DNA of 9,969 nt from the NCBI GenBank assembly GCA_947441695.1, contig CANEUK010000033.1, forward strand, positions 1-9,969, written 5' to 3'. The notes under the pieces are model-generated. The model saw only the letters and a program-made list of their open reading frames with translations. It ran no database searches and was not told the origin of the DNA. This document shows positions 1 to 5,811 of this stretch, piece by piece; positions within the stretch are counted from its first letter, which is position 1, and every line of letters begins with the position of its first letter. Source of the DNA: Rickettsiales bacterium (GTDB lineage: Bacteria; Pseudomonadota; Alphaproteobacteria; Rickettsiales; UBA1997). A program made the translations under genes and the position numbers.

Positions 1-132
1 ATCTCTTGATAGTGATAACGAAGTATTTTTGAGGAAAAATTGCGACTGAAAATGTAAGCTGTATCAAGTGATACAGCGTCATTTTCTGAACAAATTTTTA
101 CCAAAAAGACAAAGTTAGCACTATCAAGAGAT
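1..132. repeat. Long imperfect inverted repeat / extended hairpin upstream of yajQ
   Basis: Hand pairing shows one nested inverted repeat. Bases 1-14 (ATCTCTTGATAGTG) match the reverse complement of 119-132 perfectly. Moving inward, 16-19 pairs with 114-117, 26-30 with 103-107, 33-34 with 101-102, 35-39 with 95-99, 40-42 with 91-93, 48-54 with 80-86, and 58-66 (GCTGTATCA) with 69-77 (TGATACAGC) around a tiny loop at 67-68. That is about 49 pairs, broken only by small bulges and short internal loops. The outer stem starts at base 1, so the element probably continues to the left of the window. It may be a structured RNA, a palindromic or MITE-like element, or a set of operators. The sequence does not decide between these. 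Confidence 0.75.
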
Positions 133-175
133 AGATGTTTTGGTATATTAATTAACCTATAAATTCTCAAAAAAA

Positions 176-667
176 ATGCCAAGTTTCGACATAGTTTCAA
201 AAGTTGATTCACAAGAAATTGACAACGCAGTTAATTCGGTGATGCGCGAACTTACTAATCGCTACGATTTCAAGGGTTCTATTTTTAGTATTGAATTAAA
301 AGCCAAAGAAAATCTGATTAATTTAACCGCCGAAACCGAATATAAATTAGAACAAATTCGCGATTCTCTAAAAGTGTTTTGCGTTAAGCGTGGAATTGAC
401 GCAAAAGCTTTAGATTTTCAAAAAGAAGAAAAAGCTGGCGGAAATACTTTAAGACAAGAAGTAAAATTGCGAAACGGAATTGAGCAAGAAATTGCTAAAA
501 AAATTATCAAACAAATAAAGGATTTAAAACTAAAAGTTCAGGCTTCAATTAAAGGCAACGAAATCAAAATTGACGGCAAAAAACGCGATGATTTACAAGA
601 AGCAATTGCATTTTTGCGAGGCGCAACTTTTGAAGTTCCGCTACAATTTATTAATTTTCGCGATTAA
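176..667 (+). CDS. yajQ: YajQ family nucleotide-binding protein (UPF0234)
   Basis: The 163-residue product has the usual length of the YajQ/UPF0234 family and matches it from end to end. It opens with MPSFDIVSKVD, followed by a Y-D-F-K-G motif near residues 30-34. It has G-K-K-R-D-D-L-Q near residues 133-140 and ends in the family-typical PLQFINFRD. YajQ proteins are small cytoplasmic proteins with two alpha/beta domains. Members bind nucleotides, and a Xanthomonas homologue is a cyclic di-GMP effector; the ligand here is unknown. The ATG follows a run of A with no clear Shine-Dalgarno sequence, but the family N-terminus fixes the start. The gene lies 43 bp after a long inverted repeat that could influence its expression. 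The next gene follows after 17 bp on the same strand. Confidence 0.93.
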   Translation: MPSFDIVSKVDSQEIDNAVNSVMRELTNRYDFKGSIFSIELKAKENLINLTAETEYKLEQIRDSLKVFCVKRGIDAKALDFQKEEKAGGNTLRQEVKLRNGIEQEIAKKIIKQIKDLKLKVQASIKGNEIKIDGKKRDDLQEAIAFLRGATFEVPLQFINFRD

Positions 668-684
668 TTTTTTTAAAAAAAACC

Positions 685-1203
685 ATGCTCGAAACATTAA
701 AAAACTTAGGAAAAGCATTGCTTTTTCCGCTTACTTTAACCTCGTTTGTTTGTTTGGGAATTACTCGAGGAATGTTTGAAGTAGCAAAATTTAGCTCCGA
801 ATTTGTTGCTAAACGCGTCTTAGGAATTACCAAAAAAAACGGCTACAAATCTGACTACGAAGCTAAAATTTTAGGTTCTGCCATTGATCGAGTTAATTCT
901 TTTTCAAGTTGGTTTTATGGAAAATCAGTCAAAATGCCTTTTTCGTTTTTTGCACAAAGCGCAACTGAAGGCTCAGGAAAAGTCAAAACCGAAAAAGTAT
1001 TTAAAGAGCCAAAACCCACAAAAGAAGAGCTTTTAGAAGAGGGTAATTCAACATGGACGCCAGAGACAAACCAAATCACTACAAATACAAATCCTAAAAT
1101 AGATGATTCCACTCCAAATAATACAACGGAGCCAAGTCCGACAATATCGGCAAATTATTGGTCTGCTTTAGGAGATCAAAATCAAAATGAAATTGGTGTC
1201 TAA
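685..1203 (+). CDS. Hypothetical protein with membrane-like N-terminus and Thr/Asn/Pro-rich tail
   Basis: I do not recognise this 172-residue protein. Residues 10-29 are hydrophobic (LFPLTLTSFVCLG in the core) and could be one membrane segment or a membrane-associating helix. Residues 30-95 are mixed and amphipathic, with several Lys and Phe. Residues 100-155 are low-complexity: first Lys/Glu/Pro-rich, then rich in Thr, Asn, Ser and Pro. A Cys at residue 23 sits in SFVC, which is not a good lipobox. The gene lies 17 bp after yajQ and is probably cotranscribed with it. Its stop is 2 bp from the stop of the convergent thiS gene, which leaves no room for a terminator between them. Codon use resembles that of its neighbours. 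Function unknown; the disordered tail suggests a linker or an exposed region. Confidence 0.72.
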   Translation: MLETLKNLGKALLFPLTLTSFVCLGITRGMFEVAKFSSEFVAKRVLGITKKNGYKSDYEAKILGSAIDRVNSFSSWFYGKSVKMPFSFFAQSATEGSGKVKTEKVFKEPKPTKEELLEEGNSTWTPETNQITTNTNPKIDDSTPNNTTEPSPTISANYWSALGDQNQNEIGV

Positions 1204-1205
1204 AA

Positions 1206-1415
1206 TTAACCACCACCAATAAAATGAACGATCTCAACCCTACTTCCTTCGTCTAAAATAATTTCTGAAAAATTTTTACAATTTATAATCTCTAAATCTT
1301 TTTCTACGGCAATTTTTTTTAAATCCAATTCAAGCTCCAAAATTAAATCAGCCAAACTGGTTGATTGATTCAAAAATTTTTCTTTGCCATTTAGGATAAT
1401 TTTTACTTTTGACAT
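1206..1415 (-). CDS. thiS: Sulfur carrier protein ThiS
   Basis: The product is a 69-residue ubiquitin-fold sulfur carrier for the thiazole half of thiamine. In the family, the C-terminal Gly-Gly is adenylylated by ThiF and converted to a thiocarboxylate that supplies sulfur to ThiG. Visible here are the N-terminal strand KVKIILNGKE, the central L-x-x-L-I-L helix region and the C-terminus VEIVHFIGGG, ending exactly on glycine as required. I chose the ATG at 1413-1415 because the protein then begins at the first beta strand with the usual family length. An in-frame ATG at 1443-1445 would add ten basic residues with no family counterpart. The gene stands alone and converges on the gene before it; no thiG, thiF, thiO or thiE is in view. 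MoaD-like carriers are the main alternative, but length and C-terminus favour ThiS. Confidence 0.88.
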   Translation of the reverse strand: MSKVKIILNGKEKFLNQSTSLADLILELELDLKKIAVEKDLEIINCKNFSEIILDEGSRVEIVHFIGGG

Positions 1416-1480
1416 AGTTTTTTTGTTAAATTTATATTTAGCCAAATTCAGATTTGTTTTGAATTTAGGTAGTTTTTAAT

Positions 1481-1575
1481 TGCTTGTGCGAGTCAAATTA
1501 ATTGACGCTCGTCCAAGTAAATACTCACAAAAATTTAATTTCTTTTTGAGTGAGTTGCGCTTTGTTTTGCAAGCA
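1481..1575. other. Intergenic segment with nested inverted repeats, possible structured RNA
   Basis: The gap between thiS and lptF has no gene but contains several complementary arms. TGCTTG at 1481-1486 matches CAAGCA at 1570-1575. Between them lie a hairpin around 1489-1512 (CGAGTCAA and TTGACGCTCG, with a 2-nt bulge) and another at 1523-1555 (ACTCACAAAAA and TTTTTGAGTGAGT, again with a 2-nt bulge). Together they could close a three-way junction. This may be a small RNA, a 5' leader or chance in A+T-rich DNA. The G+C content is somewhat higher than in the surrounding spacer. No known RNA family was recognised. Confidence 0.3.
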
Positions 1576-1629
1576 TCCACAATAGATTTTGGTCTTTATT
1601 TAAACTTTGTTTCTTGAATCAACTTGAAT

Positions 1630-1651
1630 AAAACTTTTAGCTAAAAGTTTT
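1630..1651. repeat. Perfect 22-bp palindrome upstream of lptF
   Basis: AAAACTTTTAG at 1630-1640 is followed directly by its exact reverse complement CTAAAAGTTTT at 1641-1651. The palindrome ends 21 bp before the TTG start of lptF. A second hairpin, AGTTTTT at 1646-1652 with AAAAACT at 1656-1662, would use part of the same right arm, so the two cannot form together. As DNA it could be a dimeric operator; as RNA it is a weak A+T-only type hairpin. The short T run followed by A argues against an efficient terminator. Confidence 0.5.
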
Positions 1652-1672
1652 TAAAAAAAACTCCATTAAAAA

Positions 1673-2755
1673 TTGAAACTATATAATCGCTATATTTTTA
1701 CAAAAACAGCTTTTGGCTTTGGTGCGTTCATCTCGATTTTTATTTGCTTAATTTGGTTCAGTCGCGCCATCGGTTTTGTAAAATATATCACCGAAAATGG
1801 CATCAAACTAAGCCAGTTTTTTTACCTATTTGCGCTAGTATTGCCTTGGTTGCTGTTATTTATAATTCCAGTGTCGCTTTTTGCGGCAATATTGCTTATT
1901 TACAATCGCTTAATCCAAAGTAACGAAATCACAATTTTAAAAAACTCTGGCTTAACCAAAATTGAAATTGCCAAACCAGTTTCTAGTTTGGCAATTATTT
2001 GTTCGATTTGCTGTTATATAATTTCTTTTTACTTAATGCCTTATTCAAACAAGCAATTAAGGCTTTCGCGCACTGATTTAAAAAATAATTATACCAACTT
2101 AACTTTCAGCCCACAAACATTTGAAAGTTTAAATAATTTTACAATTTACGCAAAAAGCCGCGACGAAAAAAACAATCTTTCAGGAATTTTGTTGCACGAC
2201 GAAAGATCTAGCGATTATTCTTTAACCATCACCGCCAAAAAAGGAAATATTACTACCGAGCCAAATTCGGTGCTACTTTACATGGAAAATGGCACAATTC
2301 AAAAATTTAATTATATCGATAAAAATTCAGAAATTTTAAATTTTGATAACTATGTTTTTAATTTAATTGAAAACGAAAAATTCAAAAAAATTTCTCACTG
2401 GAAAGCAAAAGAACGATTTTTGCCAGAATTAATAAATCCTGACGATGATTCAGACTATTTTGAGCGCGAAAAATACATTGCAGAAATTCACCAAAGATTA
2501 ACTTATCCGCTTTTACCAATTATTTTTTCAATGATTGCGGTTTCGTGCATTTTGCGCGGTGGATTTAACAGAAGAGGAAATATTAATAATATTGTTTTAG
2601 CCCTTATTTTGGCTGGGTTTTTTTTAGCAATCACAATTACAAACTACAGCCTGATTGAAATAACAAACAAACTGGTACCAGTTTTATACCTTAGTTTTGG
2701 GTTATTTTTTTTTATTGGACTTAGAATGCTTAAAAAAGACAACGGCAACAAATGA
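1673..2755 (+). CDS. lptF: LPS export ABC transporter permease LptF (YjgP/YjgQ family)
   Basis: The product is a 360-residue inner-membrane subunit of the LptB2FG transporter, which extracts lipopolysaccharide and passes it to the LptC-A-DE bridge. Two blocks of membrane helices flank a periplasmic domain, the family layout: helices near 10-32, 46-78 and 101-120, a soluble beta-rich region near 123-265, then helices near 271-292, 303-322 and 334-352. The family-typical stretch with SNEITILKNSG lies near residues 85-96. The start codon is TTG. It directly follows an in-frame TAA and AAA codon, gives the normal N-terminus MKLYNRYIF, and the next in-frame Met is past residue 115, inside the third helix. 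The gene overlaps lptG by ATGA, so translation is probably coupled. LptF and LptG are similar; I assign LptF from gene order and sequence, and the pair itself is certain. Confidence 0.88.
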   Translation: MKLYNRYIFTKTAFGFGAFISIFICLIWFSRAIGFVKYITENGIKLSQFFYLFALVLPWLLLFIIPVSLFAAILLIYNRLIQSNEITILKNSGLTKIEIAKPVSSLAIICSICCYIISFYLMPYSNKQLRLSRTDLKNNYTNLTFSPQTFESLNNFTIYAKSRDEKNNLSGILLHDERSSDYSLTITAKKGNITTEPNSVLLYMENGTIQKFNYIDKNSEILNFDNYVFNLIENEKFKKISHWKAKERFLPELINPDDDSDYFEREKYIAEIHQRLTYPLLPIIFSMIAVSCILRGGFNRRGNINNIVLALILAGFFLAITITNYSLIEITNKLVPVLYLSFGLFFFIGLRMLKKDNGNK

Positions 2756-3867
2756 TAAAAAGTTTTAACCGCTTAAATAACTACATCGCCAAAAGCTTTT
2801 TGCTTAAATTTTTACAAATCACTGCTGGCTTTTCTTTGCTAATTTTTTTCATTAATTTGATTGAAGCTTTTGACAAATCTTCTGAAAACTCGACCCCATT
2901 TTTTGTAATTTTAGCAATGTCTTTTTTACAAATTCCTGATTTTTTAAACGACGTAGTTCCTTCGTTAGTTCTAATTTCAGCAATTTTAACTTTTTTTTTA
3001 TTTTCATCAAAAAGCGAAATAACTATTGCCAGAGTTAGCGGCTTATCTTTGTGGCAAATAATAAAACCAGTAGCTTTGAGCGCGTTTTTTCTTGGTGTTT
3101 TTTGGGTAACTATTTTTGGCTCAATCTCAATTAAAATGATTCAAAAATTTAACTCTCTTGAAGCGAAATATATTAATAAAGAAATTCGTGAGGTGATAAT
3201 TTTAAGAAACGGTATTTGGCTAAAACAAAAAAACTTAGAAAAAAATGGCGAAGAAATAATTATTCAGGCAAAAAAAGTATATAAAAAAAATTTCGAACTA
3301 GGAAATACAACAGTTTGGTTTTTTGATAAAAATGGTCAATTTTACAAAAAAATTGACGCCAAAACCATGTTATTAGAAGAAGATTTTTGGCTACTGAAAA
3401 ATGCCACTTTAAACGATGAAAATTCTTTAAACAAAAAGATCAAAACATTGTCAATTTCAACCAATTTAAAATCTGACTTTGTAATGCAAAAAATTGTCAA
3501 TAATTTTCAAAACGTAAAATTATTTTCGGTTTTTGAACTGCCCAATTTGATTGAAGATTTAAAAATGGCTGGATTTAACTCAACAAAATTTAAAGTTTAC
3601 TTTAATTCTCTTTTAAGCAAGCCGCTATTGTTTGCAGCAATGACTTTAATTGCTTGCTATTTTGGTTTAAATCACATTCGAAACCAAAATTCAACTCTGA
3701 TGATTTTTTTGGGAATTGTAGTTGGTTTGGTTTTTTACATCATTTCTAGCATCATGAATTCATTGGGTTCTTCGGGTCTAATTTCAACTTTTGCTTCAAC
3801 TTGGATAATTGGAATTATCTGTTTATCGAGCGGAATTTTACTAATTTATCGCAAAGAAAATTTATGA
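2752..3867 (+). CDS. lptG: LPS export ABC transporter permease LptG (YjgP/YjgQ family)
   Basis: The product is a 371-residue partner permease of LptF, with the same layout. Membrane helices lie near residues 16-38, 60-86 and 100-122, a periplasmic beta-rich domain spans roughly 125-275, and three helices lie near 285-306, 313-335 and 342-364. The family motif with SKSEITIARVSGLS lies near residues 85-98, just before the third helix, where the permeases couple to the LptB ATPase. The ATG overlaps the lptF stop in ATGA, which fixes the start and suggests translational coupling. No lptB, lptC or lptA is in the window, as expected for genomes where those genes lie elsewhere. The stop is followed by 105 bp of A+T-rich spacer before the lipoprotein genes. 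Confidence 0.88.
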   Translation: MIKSFNRLNNYIAKSFLLKFLQITAGFSLLIFFINLIEAFDKSSENSTPFFVILAMSFLQIPDFLNDVVPSLVLISAILTFFLFSSKSEITIARVSGLSLWQIIKPVALSAFFLGVFWVTIFGSISIKMIQKFNSLEAKYINKEIREVIILRNGIWLKQKNLEKNGEEIIIQAKKVYKKNFELGNTTVWFFDKNGQFYKKIDAKTMLLEEDFWLLKNATLNDENSLNKKIKTLSISTNLKSDFVMQKIVNNFQNVKLFSVFELPNLIEDLKMAGFNSTKFKVYFNSLLSKPLLFAAMTLIACYFGLNHIRNQNSTLMIFLGIVVGLVFYIISSIMNSLGSSGLISTFASTWIIGIICLSSGILLIYRKENL

Positions 3868-3878
3868 GTTGTTTTTAC

Positions 3879-3902
3879 TAAAAAACAAAAATAAGTTTTT
3901 TA
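3879..3902 (+). terminator. Possible weak hairpin after lptG
   Basis: TAAAAAAC at 3879-3886 is the reverse complement of GTTTTTTA at 3895-3902, giving an 8-bp stem with an 8-nt loop 12 bp after the lptG stop. The right arm contains the T run. It is almost entirely A-T and would be weak, so termination here is only a suggestion. Confidence 0.25.
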
Positions 3903-3972
3903 AGCTTTAAATTTTTTCCTTAAAAACAAAACACCCTCACCTTTCTTTTATTAGTTTAAAAAAGCCAAAATC

Positions 3973-4572
3973 ATGAAAAATAAAATCTTAAAACTAGCTA
4001 CAATTCTTGCTTTATGCACATCTTTTTCTTGTGCAAAAAAAACAGTCACTTCAAATATCAATTCCACAAATGAACTTTCGGATCTACCTTCTTGGGTAAT
4101 TGATCCTTCCGTTAAAGATGGTGTTGGCGGCGTTGGAATTGCAAGTCCTTCTAAAGGCGGCATTCAATTCCAAATTCCAAAAGCCGAACTCGATGCTAAG
4201 GCAAATATTGCGGCAACCATTCGATCAGAAATCAGTAGAATCACCAAAAACTCTTTACGATCAGCAAAAGTTAATGATAACGACGATGTGGAAGAATTTT
4301 TTGCTCAAGCAACTATAGATGTGGTAAAAAATCTGCCCCTTTCTGGCGTAAAAAGAACAAACATGTATTTAGCAAAAGATGGTTCGCTTTATATTCAAAT
4401 GGTCTTGAAAAACGAAGATTATAGCAAATTTTTAGAATCTAGTGAAAAAACTTTTGCTGCCCGCGCTGCTAATTCAGCAATTGGTCGCGAAAATATTAGC
4501 AAAACTCAAGCCGCAACCAAAGAGCTATTTGACGAACTGGAAAAAGAAAGAGAAGTTAAGGCTAAAAATTAA
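3973..4572 (+). CDS. LPP20-like outer-membrane lipoprotein
   Basis: The product is a 199-residue predicted lipoprotein. The N-terminus has Lys residues, a hydrophobic core (residues 5-18) and Cys20 in SFSC. This is a loose lipobox, with Ser rather than Leu at -3. After a short linker comes DLPSW (37-41), a Gly-rich V-G-G-V-G-I (51-56), an Ala-rich helix starting at AELDAKANIAATIRSEI (71-87), and strands ending near VLKNEDY. This Pro-Ser-Trp, Gly-x-Gly, then Ala-rich-helix pattern is that of LPP20/FlgP-type lipoproteins. The C-terminal tail (150-199) is Ala-, Lys- and Glu-rich and probably helical. A second, longer LPP20-like gene lies downstream, and the set continues with a CsgG-like lipoprotein. 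The likely place is the periplasmic face of the outer membrane. The molecular role is unknown: family members include flagellar basal-disk components and surface antigens. Confidence 0.75.
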   Translation: MKNKILKLATILALCTSFSCAKKTVTSNINSTNELSDLPSWVIDPSVKDGVGGVGIASPSKGGIQFQIPKAELDAKANIAATIRSEISRITKNSLRSAKVNDNDDVEEFFAQATIDVVKNLPLSGVKRTNMYLAKDGSLYIQMVLKNEDYSKFLESSEKTFAARAANSAIGRENISKTQAATKELFDELEKEREVKAKN

Positions 4573-4584
4573 AAATATTTCTAA

Positions 4585-4627
4585 AATTCGTCAGATTAAT
4601 AAACTAAAGTTGAAAATCTGACGAATT
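4585..4627. repeat. Perfect 13-bp stem-loop between lipoprotein genes
   Basis: AATTCGTCAGATT at 4585-4597 is matched exactly by AATCTGACGAATT at 4615-4627, with a 17-nt loop. It begins 12 bp after the first lipoprotein stop and ends 24 bp before the next start. No T run follows on the plus strand, so it is not a classical terminator in that direction. It could stabilise mRNA, cause partial termination, or set different expression for the genes on either side. On the minus strand it is followed by a T-rich stretch, but there is no minus-strand gene here. Confidence 0.7.
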
Positions 4628-4651
4628 ATCAAAAAACCACTTTTACCCAAG

Positions 4652-4813
4652 ATGACAAAAAAAATCTTAATAATCTTCAGTATATTTTTTTTAAATTCTT
4701 GTTTTCAATCTCAAAGCAAAGATTTAGAAAAAAATAACAAAGCAAGCGCAGCATCAAGTCGAATCAACTCTACAAAGCAAAATAGCCAAGACCTTTTAAA
4801 AGAAATCGAATAA
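4652..4813 (+). CDS. Small predicted lipoprotein, 53 residues
   Basis: A short reading frame starts with ATG at 4652 and ends with TAA at 4811-4813. It encodes MTKKILIIFSIFFLNSC followed by a 36-residue hydrophilic part rich in Ser, Lys, Gln and Asn. The signal is complete: two Lys, a hydrophobic core (residues 5-14) and the lipobox LNSC with Cys17, the best lipobox of the four in this cluster. The stop lies 2 bp before the ATG of the next lipoprotein gene, so the two are almost certainly translated from one message. The mature peptide has no recognised domain and would be a short acylated tail. It may be an accessory subunit of the surrounding lipoprotein set. Its size means automatic gene calling could miss it. 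The lipoprotein signal and spacing are seen directly; the role is inferred. Confidence 0.7.
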   Translation: MTKKILIIFSIFFLNSCFQSQSKDLEKNNKASAASSRINSTKQNSQDLLKEIE

Positions 4814-4815
4814 TA

Positions 4816-5799
4816 ATGAAAAAAATCATTTTCGTATTTTTTGTCACAGCTATTTTTGCAACAATTTCTTGCACCAGCTCGAAAAAACAAAAAGACGACT
4901 TACCCTCTTGGTTCATTTCTCCAAAACAAAATGATTCACAAAATCTTTACGGAGTCGCCGAAGGTTTTACACTTGAAGAAGCAACCAAATATTCACTAGC
5001 TGATGCCGCTTCGCGTCTGATTGTGACCATTTCTTCAGAATCAAGTTTATTGCGTCAAGAAAGTAAAACCGACTTCAACGAAGAAATGCGCCAACAAGTT
5101 AGGCAAAGTGTTGAAAAAATTAATTTTGTAAATTTTAGAGTAAGTAAAAGCGCCAAAACTTCTCAAAAGTTTTTTGTAGAAACAGAAATTGAGAGAGATT
5201 CCTTTATTAGAGATCAAAAAGAGCAAATAACTTTTTTAGAGAAGAAAATTGCTAATTTAGATCAAAACTCAAAAAACCAAAACACTATTCAACGCCGCAA
5301 CTCTCTATTAAAAATTCTACAACTGGGCAAAGAACTTGAATTAAAAAGCCGAATACTCAAAGGCGCCAAACAAGAAGTTAATTTAACTGAAAAACTTCAA
5401 AAAATTGCTAACTTTCAAAATGAATTAGAAAAACTTTCCGATAAATCTGAGTTTTATTTTGAAGCAAATTCATCAAAAGAAATCAGTCAAATCATACTTA
5501 AAAACCTCAACAAAGAAAAATTAAAAATCTCTCCAAGGCTCAATTCAAGCAATCGCAATCAAATCATAATCAAAATTAAATCAACATCTCGCAGCAGCAA
5601 AGTTTATGAAGCATATTCAACAAAATTAAAAATTGATTTTGAAAACCTGGCTGAAGAAAAAATAATAGCCAGCAACTCAATTGAAATAAGCGGTAGCTCA
5701 ATTATCAGTGAAAAAGAATCTTATCTGGCAGCCTTGCAAAAGTTAGATGAAAAAATTTCACAAGAAGGAATATTGAAAATAATTGGAATTACCGACTAA
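4816..5799 (+). CDS. LPP20-like lipoprotein with helical middle and C-terminal domain
   Basis: The product is a 327-residue predicted lipoprotein. The signal region MKKIIFVFFVTAIFATISC ends at Cys19 (TISC, a loose lipobox with Thr at -3). Then comes an LPP20-like domain: DLPSW at 28-32, YGVAEG at 45-50, the helix FTLEEATKYSLADAASRL at 51-68, and strands to about residue 128. This matches the P-S-W, V-G-x-G and Ala-rich-helix plan of the first lipoprotein in this cluster. Residues 131-215 are Lys/Glu/Leu-rich and probably a long helical or coiled-coil segment. Residues 216-327 look like a separate alpha/beta domain I do not recognise. The length is well above a plain LPP20 protein because of these additions. 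The gene lies 2 bp after the small lipoprotein gene and 12 bp before the CsgG-like gene. It probably takes part in an outer-membrane lipoprotein complex; its exact function is unknown. Confidence 0.75.
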   Translation: MKKIIFVFFVTAIFATISCTSSKKQKDDLPSWFISPKQNDSQNLYGVAEGFTLEEATKYSLADAASRLIVTISSESSLLRQESKTDFNEEMRQQVRQSVEKINFVNFRVSKSAKTSQKFFVETEIERDSFIRDQKEQITFLEKKIANLDQNSKNQNTIQRRNSLLKILQLGKELELKSRILKGAKQEVNLTEKLQKIANFQNELEKLSDKSEFYFEANSSKEISQIILKNLNKEKLKISPRLNSSNRNQIIIKIKSTSRSSKVYEAYSTKLKIDFENLAEEKIIASNSIEISGSSIISEKESYLAALQKLDEKISQEGILKIIGITD

Positions 5800-5811
5800 A
5801 AATAAACAAAT

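Noticed and set aside
1..175. tRNA, 4.5S RNA or tmRNA in the upstream hairpin
   Set aside because: No T-loop, SRP or tmRNA signature sequence is present; only the long hairpin shape is seen.
651..1112. Minus-strand reading frames over yajQ's end and the following gene
   Set aside because: They lie antisense to well-supported plus-strand genes and show no family motif.
1614..1642. Possible promoter for lptF (TTGAAT, then TTAGCT about 17 bp on)
   Set aside because: The -10 match is poor and such hexamers are common in DNA this A+T-rich; no way to choose among many candidates.
3951..4318. Two extra frames over the first LPP20-like gene, one on each strand
   Set aside because: They are shadows; the lipoprotein signal and LPP20 pattern support the 3973 frame.
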